Shown: positions 42,190 to 52,931 of the stretch, one piece after another | How the letters are laid out: every line of letters starts with the position of its first letter | How positions within the stretch are numbered: the first letter of the stretch is position 1 | Source of the DNA: Brachyhypopomus gauderio | Lineage: Eukaryota > Chordata > Actinopteri > Gymnotiformes > Hypopomidae | Length of the DNA stretch: 64,000 nucleotides | Assembly: GCF_052324685.1 (NCBI RefSeq) | Contig: NC_135228.1 | Coordinates: 9,899,386-9,963,385, forward strand | Direction: 5' to 3' | The notes under the pieces: generated by a model | What the model saw: only the letters and a program-made list of their open reading frames with translations | Database searches by the model: none | What the model was told of the DNA's origin: nothing | Translations under genes and position numbers: made by a program

Positions 42190-42698
42190 CTGTAACAGAG
42201 AAAATACAAAATCAAAATGCAGAGTGTATAAACTGACTCATGTACAATACCAACCGTGAAGAGAACATTTACTCACAGAAAATCAAATGGAGTGGATTGA
42301 GCTCCATACTCTTCAGTAATGACAGACTGACTGACTGTGTTAAATGCTCAAAACTTCCGGTGTTCTTTCAGTTAAAACACAGTTTGAGAGAGAGAGAGAC
42401 ACAGACAGACAGACAGAGGGGGAGAGAGAAAAGGAATGTGGTATAGTTCCTGTTTTAAATTTTCTCTACAGTTTTTGATGTGTAAAGGACACACTTAGGC
42501 CAAATTATCACCATAATCAATATAAAAATAACTACATTTTTAGATGTCACGGTAGGCCAGGCCAGCCCCACAGGGGAACCGCCCACTTCACATTCTTCAA
42601 CACAGCCACACCCCCTTTCTAATTCTCCATACTCCATAATCACGGGCACCTGTCTCATCTCCAGCACTCCCTATTTCAGCCCACAGATCCTACCAGTC
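42190..42698. other. No gene; simple repeats and possible LTR scrap
   Basis: Purine-rich simple sequence (GAGA/GACA) spans 42385-42432. From TGTCACGGTAGGCC (42546) to 42698 the sequence is C-rich and resembles a gypsy LTR start, without a partner. Confidence 0.45.
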
Positions 42699-43329
42699 CA
42701 GTAGCGAACCGTGACCATAAACCTGGGCCCGCTACCCCCCCCCCCCCCCCCCCGAAAAAAAAAATGTTTCTTCTCCTAATAAACTGCAATAAAGAAAAAA
42801 CTGAGATGACAGTACAGCTTTAGAAACGCAATAAATAATATCTGTACTACATAACTTCTTAAGCAAAATAAGGTTCCAACAAAATAAGGTTCACAGCTCC
42901 GTGTTCCTCGGGAGCGGAATATGTCAACAACGCGCATGAGGGCATCAAAGGAATGAATCGAAACTAGCTAGCAGTGGTACGCTAATGACAGCTAGCGTTG
43001 CCACAGCGGGCGGAAATTACCATACAGTTAAGCCCGCCCACTAAGAGGGAAGATATGATTGGTCAATTTTACTGTCATTTGAAACTGGTATTGCGCTGAA
43101 TTATAACTGCCAGACCCTCTGTAAACAGCGGGCATCACAGTCCTGATAGGGGGAGACACAGGCTCACAGGCTTCCACTTAACCCCTCACCTTCCAACACA
43201 GATTTTTGTAATTGTTTAGATGTCGATTGTAAAACTGTAAGTAGATAAAATAAAATTGGATAATTATATGTTTTAAGAATATTTTAGGCCCTCTGAGAGG
43301 GCGTAGAGGGCCCTGACGGTTCCCCACTG
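42699..43329. mobile_element. Non-autonomous hAT element with 8-bp target duplication
   Basis: Left end CAGTAGCGAACCGTGACC and right end (inverted) CAGTGGGGAACCGTCAGG are related. Flanks TACCAGTC (42691-42698) and TACTAGTC (43330-43337) match 7 of 8. Poly-C then poly-A at 42735-42762. No transposase. Confidence 0.75.
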
Positions 43330-43540
43330 TACTAGTCATCGCTGTGCATTCCTAGTTCATAGAGGAGTGAGTCTGCATGTGTCGTCTTCCGCTGCCATCC
43401 TCCCACTGACAAGTCACGGACGTTGCGTGGACGAGGGCCACCAGTGATTTTCTCTGCAGTCCTGATCACCCTCTGAAACTCTTTTCTGTGTCACACAGTG
43501 CAGCTGCAAAACCACACACAAAGGAAATAGGTGAGAATGA

Positions 43541-43837
43541 ATGTGGAGATGTGGGGGTCTACCCTAACCCTCTGTGTGGAGATGTGGGGGTCTACCCTAA
43601 CCCACTGTGTGGAGATGTGGGGGTCTACCCTAACCCACTGTGTGGAGATGTGGGGGTCTACCCTAACCCTCTGTGTGGAGATGTGGGGGTCTACCCTAAC
43701 CCTCTGTGTGGTGATGTGGGGGTCTACCCTAACCCTCTGTGTGGTGATGTGTGGGTCTACCCTAACCCTCTGTGTGGTGATGTGGGGGTCTACCCTAACC
43801 CTCTGTGTGGTGATGTGGGGGTCTACTCTAATTGTTT
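43541..43837 (+). repeat. 33-bp minisatellite, 9 copies
   Basis: Unit TGTGGAGATGTGGGGGTCTA + CCCTAACCCTCTG, nearly identical copies. Because 33 is a multiple of 3, frames stay open across it and give fake repeat proteins (CGDVGVYPNPL). Confidence 0.95.
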
Positions 43838-44077
43838 ACATAACAGCCATTGAGGGAGGATTGTATTAAATGCTGAGCTCTAGTCCACAAAAAGCAGCTG
43901 AATGTAGCTCCCCTGCAGTTCTAAGTACAGTAGGTCAGTGCATTGTGAAGGACTGTAGCTAATGTGTCCTCTGTAAAGCTATTAGTTCTGTATACAAACA
44001 GATCCAGACTGGGTAGTAGGAATGAAATGATGTGACCACACCAGTTTATCAAAGCACTTCATCAGTTCAGGGGTGAG
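43838..44077. other. No gene seen
   Basis: Short spacer without recognisable features. Confidence 0.5.
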
Positions 44078-44703
44078 TCAAATCAAATCAAAGTTTATTT
44101 GTATAGCGCTTTTAACAACTCAAGTTGTCACAAAGCAGCCTTACAGGATTTACAAGGTTAACAATACTATGGGTCCAGAACCCTAATGAGCAAGCCAAAG
44201 GCGACAGTGGCGAGGAAAAATTCCCTATGATGGTGGGGAATAGGAAGAATCCTCGGGAGAACCAAGACTCAAAAGGGAACCCATCCTCCATTGGGCGGCC
44301 CGTTAACACACAAATACACAAGTCACACACAAATCACACAATCAGACTAAGTAAAAATGACTAGGTAAAAGTGAAAGTTCTGGGTTTTGATATTGTCACT
44401 GTAAATGTCTTATGATGAACGCCAGGCTTTCATTCCGTGTCGGAGCAGCGATGCTGGTATTGTAGGCTCCGACTACAATGTTACTCCCAAGGTGAACCTT
44501 GGAGAAAAAAAAGATACGTGATGTGGTAAATATGTAACAGATTAATCAAAGGCCAAAGTAAACAGATAAGTTTTTAGTCGAGATTTAAACATTGAGACCG
44601 TGTCTGAGTCCCGAATAGAGGCAGGAAGATTATTCCAGTTGTGGAGCTTTAAAAGAAAAGGTTCTTCCACCTGCTGTGATCTTTTTGACCCTAAGAATAG
44701 TTA

Positions 44704-46515
44704 CAGTTTTTTTCAACTGTTTACACACATTTTCCAAGATCTGTGTCTATTTTTCAAAACCCTACACACAAAACTCACAATTGCTCACACAAAATGCAAA
44801 ATGCCTCAAATCTCCAGCAAAATGACACACAACATTCAAAATGTCATAAACACATCTCAAAAGCAAGCACTGACATCACATTGTCAACACCTTTGTCATA
44901 ATATGACATTTTGGATTCATCATGTACACACTGTTGATCAAAACCTAAAGCTCTTCTTTCATTCATGGGATTCTATGTTATACAAAAGTGCAGAGAGAAG
45001 GTAAAATACTCACAACACACAAATAATTTGCTGCTGTTACAATATTTGTACAGTGCAGAAAAAAAAATCCATCCACCACATGAAGTTGGACAGACACCAA
45101 ACACATGTCTGAAAAAGCTAGGGCTGTGGTGAGGGTATGGGCTGGGGGGTGTTGTCTGTGGTGAGGGTATGGGCTGGGGGGTTGAGTGTGTGTCTAGGCT
45201 TCATCTCTCCTCTGGGCTGGATCTGGCCACAATACTTCATCCACATCAGAAGCTACTGTATGTCCTCTCTTGCTAAACACAGAGGAAAGAACCTCCTTGC
45301 GTGGCTCATCCATCCTTGAATGGAGGCATCAATGTCTCCACACGCTTCCTCCATCGCCTAAAGAAGTGGAATGTGAGCATGAGGACGACGATCATATGCC
45401 TGCCAGCACCAGGTGGAGAAGAATTCCTCAATTGGATTGAGAAAAGGTGAATATGGAGGCAAGTACAGAACAGAGAAGTGAGGATGGGTCACAAACCAGT
45501 TCTGGACCAGATGTGGCCGATGAAAACTGACACTGTCCCATATGACCACAAAACTTTGTTGATCTAGATTCTGCCGACCTTGGACAAGAATATTGAGAAT
45601 TGCATCCAGAGAAGTTATGATATGAGCAGTGTTGTAAGGACCAAGTGTTGCAAGGTGATGCAGGACACCATTATTTGTAATGGCAGCACACATTGTAATG
45701 TTTCCCCCAGGTTGTCCTGGGACATTCACAATGGCCCTTTGACCAATGACATTTCTCCCCCTTCTCCTGGTCTAAGTGGGGTTCAAGTCCACCTCATCTA
45801 TATAAATATACTCATGGCGGACATTTGCATCTGCATCCATCTCCAAAATTCTCTGTAAGAGACAAGAATATATATTTGCACACATGTGCACAACCCAAAA
45901 ATTTTTATATGTGCAAGTCTAATATACTGGAATTAGTTTTGCATACATACATTCACAAAGTCATGATGCAGGTTCTTCACTCTGATGCTGTTCCTTTCAA
46001 ATGGGACTCTGTATAGCTGTTTCATATGTAAGTGATTATTCTGCAGGACATGATGGATAGTGGACAAGCTTACTGTGTCCATGTTATGGAAAACAGTTGC
46101 ATCGTTGACTATGTGGTGCTGGATCTCGTGGATTTATGGTTCAAAACAGACATCTTGACATTTGACCTATTTATAGGTCTATACTTAGCCAATGATTCGT
46201 TGGTGTTCAATAAAGTAATGAGTGCTTACACATATGAGGAGTGGGAGTGAAGCACTGGTGATTTAGTGTGGCATTTTGATAGGTTGTGTTTGAAAGATGA
46301 AATCAAGTAACTTCCTGTTTGATCTTTGTGTGTTAGGTAGAAACTTGTGTGTAGAGTTTTGCAAAATGTGTGTAAGGAAATTGAAAACTGAGTCAGACAC
46401 TGAGAGTTAGTGTATGGTTTAGCAGATCTGGTGTGGGGTTCTGGTGTTTGAAGGGCATGTTTAGAAAATTGTGTGAGAAGAAAAGATTTAGTGTGTAAAC
46501 AGTTGAAAAAAACTG
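44704..46515 (-). mobile_element. Mariner/IS630-like transposon with TA duplication
   Basis: 25-bp inverted ends beginning CAGTTTTTTTCAACTGTTTA, flanked by TA (44702-44703 and 46516-46517). The 1.8-kb element carries a transposase on the minus strand. Confidence 0.92.
45358..45850 (-). pseudogene. Mariner/IS630-like transposase, inactivated
   Basis: DDE transposase. Minus strand: first catalytic aspartate in YIDEVDLN (about 45795), then an in-frame TAG near 45772, RRRGRNVIGQRAIV, then VPGQPGGNITMCAAI; second aspartate in VIWDSVSFHRP (about 45540); and PPYSPFLNPIEEFFS with the third acidic residue (about 45425). The helix-turn-helix N-terminus is not clear upstream of 45850 (an intron or decay). 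The stop codon makes this copy inactive. Confidence 0.8.
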
Positions 46516-46701
46516 TAATAACCCTACGCCCTGTGAGCGAAGTGAGCGTGCTGGGTTATATTGAGTGATACTAGAGTCATTGAGGCTGGTAATGCAGGAT
46601 TTTTTGGGTCGAGGGACTATGGTGGAGAACATCAACAGGTCCCTATGATCTTAGTAAAGATCCCATCCAACTAGTGTGCACAGTCCTTCAGCACATGAAG
46701 G

Positions 46702-47027
46702 ATAGTTAGTATACTACTGACAGATAAGACTAATAAGAGGAGTTAATATACTACTATCAGGTAAGACTAATAAGAGGAGTTAATATACTACTGTCAGATA
46801 AGACTAATAAGAGGAGTTAGTATACTACTGACAGATAAGACTAATAATAGGAGTTAATATACTACTGTCAGATAAGACTAATACAAGGAGTTAGTATACT
46901 ACTGTCAGATAAGACTAATGAGAGGTGTTAGTATACTACTGACAGATAAGACTAATAAGAGGAGTTAGTATACTACTCACAGATAAGACTAATATAAGAG
47001 GAGTTAGTATACTACTCACAGATAAGG
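46702..47027 (+). repeat. ~37-bp minisatellite, about 9 copies
   Basis: Unit AGTTAGTATACTACTGACAG + ATAAGACTAATAAGAGG, with TTAGTA/TTAATA and GACAG/GTCAG variants. Confidence 0.95.
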
Positions 47028-47030
47028 ACA

Positions 47031-47221
47031 GTCATGGCCTGGTGGTTAGGGAACTGGTCTTGTGACCGGAGGGTCGTGGGTTTGATTCCCAGACCTGAGG
47101 CCATGACTGAGGTGCCCCTGAGCAAGGCCCTTAACTCTCAATTGCTCACTTGTATGATAAAAATGTAAGTCGCTCTGGATAAGGGCGTCTGCCAAATGCC
47201 ATAAATGTAAATGTAAATAAG
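47031..47221 (+). mobile_element. tRNA-derived SINE
   Basis: A-box-like TGGCCTGGTGGTTAGGGA (47037) and B-box GGGTTTGATTCCC (about 47087) as in a tRNA head, then a body ending in AAGTCGCTCTGGATAAGGGC, GTCTGCCAAATGCC and ATAAATGTAAATG repeats, the tail of many teleost SINEs. Confidence 0.9.
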
Positions 47222-48175
47222 GGCAGTGAGAACCAAAATGGGACCCATATAAAGCGCACTGTTAGATTCGTTGAGATACTTTGAACAAAATGCACATTTG
47301 AAGAGCTCAAACTGTTCATTTCTTCTCTCTCCAAGATTCATTAACTCTGAAATATAAATGGGATATCTCATATCCCGGTATGAGGGGACCTTTCTTAGAT
47401 CTTTCAGTTAAATCTGCAAATTCTGGTTAATCTTGCATCGTCTATAGATCTATATGTCCTCTCATTCCTATATACAGCACTACTCAATAACCTACATCCC
47501 TTACAGCTATTCAGACTTAAATAAATTTACAGTGAGAATGAAGACATCCTCCAATATATAATGTTAATCTCAGAATATTTACATAACTGGATTTCCTAAG
47601 CATGTCACAGGTGATGCCTTTTATACCGTTTTACCTGGTAAGAGAATGGGTGTGCAGACCTGTAAATAATCTCCTGTTAAGACAAGAATTACATTAGTGC
47701 TGACTTATCATCCAACAAATAAAACCATGACTAATATTATGCTTAAACACTTCAGAAACCTTCAGGATGAGACCACGTCCATTTTTAAGAATCCTCCACT
47801 AGTCTCCTACAGACAAGATGAAACAAATCAAAAGACACATGTGTCTGTGATAAATGACCAGTCAAACAATAACTGAGGTACTGTAGCCTGCAACCACTGC
47901 ATATGTGCTCCATGTAAATTGAACACAGCCACTAAAATAACTAATACAAAGTGGTCAATTGCTATCACTCAGAAAGAGAGAGAGAGAGAGAAAGACAGAG
48001 CGAGCATAAAAGATGTGGAATAGAACAGATAAGCTAAACTTAGAGACAGAAATGATATCGGCCCTAGTGATGTGTGAAAGACACAAAGGCTCAGGTCCTG
48101 TGTTGTCATGTAATGCTCCTATAAGGACAGAATTCTCAGAATTCAAACAGAATTGTCCTTGATGACTATCTAGAG
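47222..48175. other. No gene seen
   Basis: AT-rich; (GA)n at 47974-47991. No supported gene or RNA. Confidence 0.5.
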
Positions 48176-48895
48176 CAGGGGTCACCAACCTTTTTGAATC
48201 TGGGAGCTACTTCTTGGATACCAATTATTGCAGAGGGCTACCAGATTGATACACATCAATTGAACAAAACTTATTGTATTCAAAGCAATTAATCATTTTA
48301 TTTGTCCAGCATTTTGGAGAGCTGTATGGGGAGCAGTATTTATCCTACAATGTACACAATCTTGTCCACCTTCCTGAGGATGCAAGGACTTATGGAACAC
48401 TTGACAATTTCAGTGCTTTCAAATATGAGAACTTCATGCAAAAAATCAAGAAACTTGTGAGAAAGCCTGAGATTTCTGAGAAGATCTGAGAAGATCAGAT
48501 TGTGAAGAGACTTTCCAAAAGGCCCGGCTGTAGACAAAAAAAGAAAAGATTCCAGCTCAGACGAAAGCATACGTCTGGTCCACGTCCTACATCACTTGCC
48601 AATTCACAAGCAGAACAATTCAAGGAGATAAAAACAGACATTTTCACACTGAAATTAGACATGGCAAATAACTTTGTCTGCATTGGAGGATCTGTTGCTA
48701 GGGTTAAAAATATAGTATATGGCTGTATATGGTGGTGTGCGTGTGCGAGTGTCAATTGCTAAGCGGGAAGACCGCTAGCAACTGCGGACAATCTATAATA
48801 GTAGCAAAAACATAAACGATGCAGCGCTTTGGTGCATGGCACTATAGTGAGCTATTTTTAAAACAAGCCCGCGGGCTCCACGTTGGTGACCCCTG
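48176..48895. mobile_element. hAT-type element carrying a foreign transposase scrap
   Basis: Ends CAGGGGTCACCAACCTTTTT (48176) and inverted CAGGGGTCACCAACGTGG (to 48895) are standard hAT/Charlie termini. I find no matching 8-bp flank. Inside, 48301-48489 encodes ELYGEQYLSYNVHNLVHLPE, YGTLDNFSAFKYENFMQKIK and a second piece in another frame to 48700. This resembles the domain seen in EnSpm/CACTA-related animal transposases (HNL-HL-ED, G-LD-FSAF-FEN), not an hAT transposase. Captured or coincidental co-location; family name is tentative. Confidence 0.6.
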
Positions 48896-49955
48896 TTGTA
48901 TACAGTGAATTTGGCAATTGGTGCAGGACCAACAACCTATCCCTAAATGTGGATAAAAACAAAGAGATGGTTGTTGACTTCAGAAGAACACCAGGTAACC
49001 ACCACCCGCTGAACATCAACGGCTCTGCTGTGGAGATTGTGAAGAACACCAAGTTCCTCGGTGTTCACATCGCAGAGAACCTCACCTGGTCCCTCAACAC
49101 CAGCTCCATAACAAAGAAAGCCCAGCAGCGTCTCTACTTCCTGTAGACTGAGGAAAGCACACCTTCCACCTCCCATCCTCACCATGTTCTACAGAGGGAC
49201 TGTAGAGAGCATCCTGAGCACCTGCATTACCGTCTGGTTCGGGAGCTGCAACATCTCGGAGCGCAAGACCCTACAGCGGATAGTGAGGACAGCCGAGAAG
49301 ATCATTGGTGTCTCTCTCCCCTCCATCAGTGACATCTACACCACACGCTGCATCCGCAAAGCCACCAGCATTGTGGAAGACCCAACCCAGCCATCACACA
49401 GTCTCTTCACTCTGATGCCGTCCAGCAAAAGATACAGGAGCATCCGAGCCTCCACCTCCAGACTCTGTAATAGCTTAGTTCACCAGGCAGTCAGGCTCCT
49501 CAACTCCCAGACACGGAACTGACACACACCAACACTGATCTGACACCAAACACGCACAAAAAGACTGCACTGAAACCTCCCACCAGAAATATTTGCTGCT
49601 CTCCCACAGGACCTAATAACTACCTCAGAACCACTGTGTTCATGTATGTTCCATATGACACAGTATATCACTTATCTCAGACAACACTTAGACCATATTG
49701 CACTGTACCAGCACTTTACACCATCATGTCTCAATTGTCTCTGGCCTGTTGTATTTATTGTAATGTCTTGCTGTGAGATTGCCCTATGCTGCACATTTTG
49801 CACATTCTTAAACTGCTACCCTGCCGCATTTCATGTTGTCTGTTGTACTGTCAATTTGTGTTGCATCATGGTTCCGGAGGAACGAAATTTCATCACACTG
49901 TGTAACTGTACTCAGATGTAATGACAATAAAAAGCCACTTGACTTGACTTGATAC
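48896..49955 (+). pseudogene. L2/CR1-clade LINE, 3' part of reverse transcriptase plus 3' UTR
   Basis: RT end: NNLSLNVDKNKEMVVDFRR and KFLGVHIAENLTWSLNTSS in one frame. After a one-base disruption at about 49146 (TTCCTG-TAGACTGAGG) comes MFYRGTVESILSTCITVWFG to LLNSQTRN, stop about 49520. The 3' UTR ends AATGACAATAAAAAGCCACT then repeated ACTTG, the usual tail. 5'-truncated, as is normal for LINEs. Confidence 0.9.
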
Positions 49956-49959
49956 CACT

Positions 49960-50655
49960 CAGTCGTCAAATTGCAATGGATACTTTTTGAAGATAAAAAG
50001 CAATACTGAACAAAGATATGTTAGAAAAAAGTAGAGTTCCAGCCTATTAAACCTATTAATGTGTTAATATTTCCCCCCCAGCATCAAACCCGCCAATACA
50101 CAGTCAGAATGTGGATTTTAGAACAATGTCCTCCTATCACAGTAAGGTTATAGGGTACAGTAAAACAGATACTCCATGTAAACTTAGCTCGTTCCCTAAA
50201 ATGCAGACAGTATCTGCAGTGTACCTTTATAAAGAAATTACAAACACATATGAACACATGTACTTACCAAAGACATATTCTTTCCATAGCGCCACAGCCA
50301 CAATAGGAGTCTAGTCCTCCGATTGGTCTCACATCTCCACCTCATGGTAGTACACATACTGAAAGTTAAAAATGTTTACTCTAAGCAGTGCAATATTACA
50401 CATACACTGGGTCTTCATATTAAATAGTTGTTGTGCACAGCAGTTTAATGCAGATGTGCATTTTTCACAGGTAATGGGGAACTTCCCGTTTCTTCTTTCA
50501 CAAACGATTGTGTTAATTTATGTTGCCTAACAAAACCTATACAACAGAAGATGTTCAGCTTAATACATAGATTTGCAAACTCTACCTTAATTATTTGTAT
50601 TGGTTTGGTGCTGTATGAGACATTTTACTGCACAAGAAAATGATTTCACGTTGGG
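49960..50655. other. No gene seen
   Basis: AT-rich. No coding, RNA or repeat signature recognised. Confidence 0.5.
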
Positions 50656-51081
50656 CTTAGAGGTAGTGATGGCAAAAGTGGGGCTTTTGGGAGATCGAAT
50701 CAAATGAACCAATTGATTCGGAAAATGATTCAATCTTGTGAAACGTTCGAATCATCACACGCCACAGTGACATCTAGTGGGCAACCAGGGTATAAATCCA
50801 CACCACAGAAACAGAGTAATGTGTTTTTAATGAAATATGACATGAAATATTCCCCCATACCATATTGTGTCCATAAATAAATTGTAGTCTTGAAAACATT
50901 TTGCAGAGAACAGGGTTGTTTTAATAATTAAGATGTATTTGTCATTATGATACACTGTTAGTGAGTGGATTGATATAGCTGACATTATTCATTTTACATT
51001 GCAAGGTAGGGAAATGCTTGTGTAATGCTTTATTTATTAAACATTACAAGTAATCAGTTGTAATCACAACTGATTACAAGT

Positions 51082-51178
<97 letters not shown>
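51082..51178 (+). repeat. (GATA)n microsatellite
   Basis: About 24 GATA units, followed by TTTATTGATCCCTTTGGGAG, a sequence that commonly follows GATA tails in fish LINE 3' ends (read in reverse). Confidence 0.95.
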
Positions 51179-51179
<1 letters not shown>

Positions 51180-51560
51180 CTTTATTGATCCCTTTGGGAG
51201 GTTTCCCTCAGGGAAATTAAGATTCCAGCAGCATCATGACAGTAATAGAAGATAAAGATTAAAGAGATTAAGCTAGTACTAATAATAATAAATACTAAAA
51301 AACAATAGGATATAAAGAGCCAAAGAGGTATTGCACATAATTTTTGCTATCTGTTTAAAATGTTATTGCACTGGCTATGTTATAATGAGCCTTTAAGTTA
51401 TTGCGCATAGTCCGGTTAGTGTTTTTGTTGTGATCAGTCCGTTTTCCTGTGACCCCTCCTCCCCTGCAAAGAGGAATTGTACAGTCCACTGGCATGAAGA
51501 ACAAATTAGTTATTAAACATGTAAAGTAAACATTCTGATCTCAGACCAGCTGCTTGAACT

Positions 51561-51841
51561 CAGGGTTGCCAACTTTTCAAGATCGCTTGGAGTGAGATTT
51601 GAACCTGGAGTGGGTGGCGAGGCGAGTGTAAATTGTTGAGCGGGGGGGGGGGGGGTGGCGAACGTTACTGGGGCGGTGTAAAATGGACACAAATTAAGTA
51701 TTATATCGCGATCGATCGATCGCCGGTGGTTGATAGATATAGATCTTTTCGGCATGAGATATCGGAAGTGTGGGGTGAGAGCGTGTGAAAACGGTCGAAT
51801 GCGTGTGTCTCACGCTCAATGCGTGACAGTTGGCAACCCTG
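51561..51841. mobile_element. Small inverted-repeat transposon nested in the hAT element
   Basis: Ends CAGGGTTGCCAACT (51561) and inverted AGTTGGCAACCCTG (to 51841), flanked by TGAACT (51555-51560 and 51842-51847). 281 bp, no coding. Poly-G at 51642-51655. Confidence 0.8.
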
Positions 51842-52042
51842 TGAACTTAAGTGCAGACTAAAACGCGCTAAAAGATTCGAAACGTTTCGAAACTTCGTGA
51901 CGTAACGAAACCCGTTTTTGGAACAGTCACGTGACTTTCCCGTTTAGATACAGACTTCGAAACAGTGTTTCGGAAGACCGTGATTCAAATGAATCGATTC
52001 AGTTCGATTCCGCGTTTCGAATTTGACATCACTACTTAGAGG

Positions 52043-52900
52043 GCAAACGGTAGATTTTACTTGATGTGTGACCTGGCTGGTGGGGACGGGAGAAGAAGTC
52101 TATCTGTGACCGTGCGTGCTGTGCTGAAGACGCTTCCTTCACCTCGCTGAACTGAACTGCTGCTGCAGCGCATCTGTTGTTAAAGGAAGAGAGAGGTCGG
52201 GTATGTGCGAGGTCGTGGCTCATTTCAGGGCATTGTTTTTAATCGCTCAGGTTTTCAAAAGATCATTTCAACCGACCTCAGTAAAATGATAATAAAAAAA
52301 AACGAAGTTTCAAAAGGGCACTTTCGTTGATAAAGGGCAGAGTTGGTGGTGCTTTAGCACCACCTGATGTCTATGTGTGCACGCCACTGCATGTATATAA
52401 TAATGTGAATGCAAAGCTATCGAGAATAAATCGAGAATAGCTTTACTATTGTTGTTGGAAACATAAAGTGTTCGATTACAACAAATATTGGAAATATACA
52501 AAGAGCAAGATTCAAACTATTTTATTTATTTATTTTTATTGTTTGGCGGGACTTATTAGAGGAACAGTCGTTTCTACGTCTGCTGGTACGTGCGCTTGAA
52601 TTTTAACTTTTGAAACACGAGTCTACAAATGTTCTGCTGTTTGTCGTAGGATCGGTAACATACAGTCTGCTTGTAACTTCAAGTTTATCGTGAAGTTGTA
52701 TCACGTTTGGTGCCGCTTACGAAACCTTACGAAATTTTAGAGCCCCCGACTCTAAATTACAATGATTTGTTACGTATGAGGAGGGACTCGATTAGTATTA
52801 TTGCGCAATTCATTCGATTTTGGTGAGCGAGTATTTGCGGCGCAACGTCAAGTTCCTCACAAACGGGAAACGGCGCTGGCGGAAAAAGCCCCAACTCTGT
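52043..52900. other. Probable upstream region of the coiled-coil gene
   Basis: GC content rises toward 52860. A repeat-like segment (GGTGGTGCTTTAGCACCACC, a perfect 20-bp palindrome near 52349) ends in GCACGCCACTGC and looks like a transposon terminus. No coding found. Confidence 0.4.
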
Positions 52901-52918
52901 GTGTGGTTTCAAGATGAA

Positions 52919-52931
52919 ATGAGTGAAACAG
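52919..52931 (+). CDS. Candidate first coding exon (ATG AGT GAA ACA G)
   Basis: ATG at 52919 followed 13 bp later by the consensus donor CAG|GTAGGT. Lies at the end of a GC-richer segment, upstream of the coiled-coil exons. No downstream exon with proven continuity, so this is a suggestion only. Confidence 0.25.

Larger units (their letters stand above)
44078..46650 (-). mobile_element. L2-type LINE 3' region, interrupted by a mariner-like element
   Basis: From TCAAATCAAATCAAAGTTTA (44078) through GTCACAAAGCAGC, the GGCGACAGTGGCGAGG box and, further on, 'TTTTTAGTCGAGATTTAAAC' and 'GTGTCTGAGTCCCGAATAG', which I recognise as a common fish repeat in this order. It resumes after the insertion with CCCTACGCCCTGTGAGCG (about 46522). 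Confidence 0.65.
50664..52034. mobile_element. Non-autonomous hAT element, perfect 8-bp duplication
   Basis: Left end TAGTGATGGCAAAAG and right end (inverted) TAGTGATGTCAAATTC, flanked by CTTAGAGG at 50656-50663 and 52035-52042. The termini resemble those of the large hAT at 8997 (TAGTGATGG). The interior holds (GATA)n, a LINE-like 3' piece and a second small transposon. Confidence 0.9.

Noticed and set aside
43488..43869. Two overlapping repeat-protein genes
   Set aside because: Open only because the 33-bp repeat is a multiple of three; no start context or exon signals.
47041..47112. Functional tRNA gene
   Set aside because: A and B boxes are present but the body continues into a standard SINE tail and the cloverleaf is not maintained.
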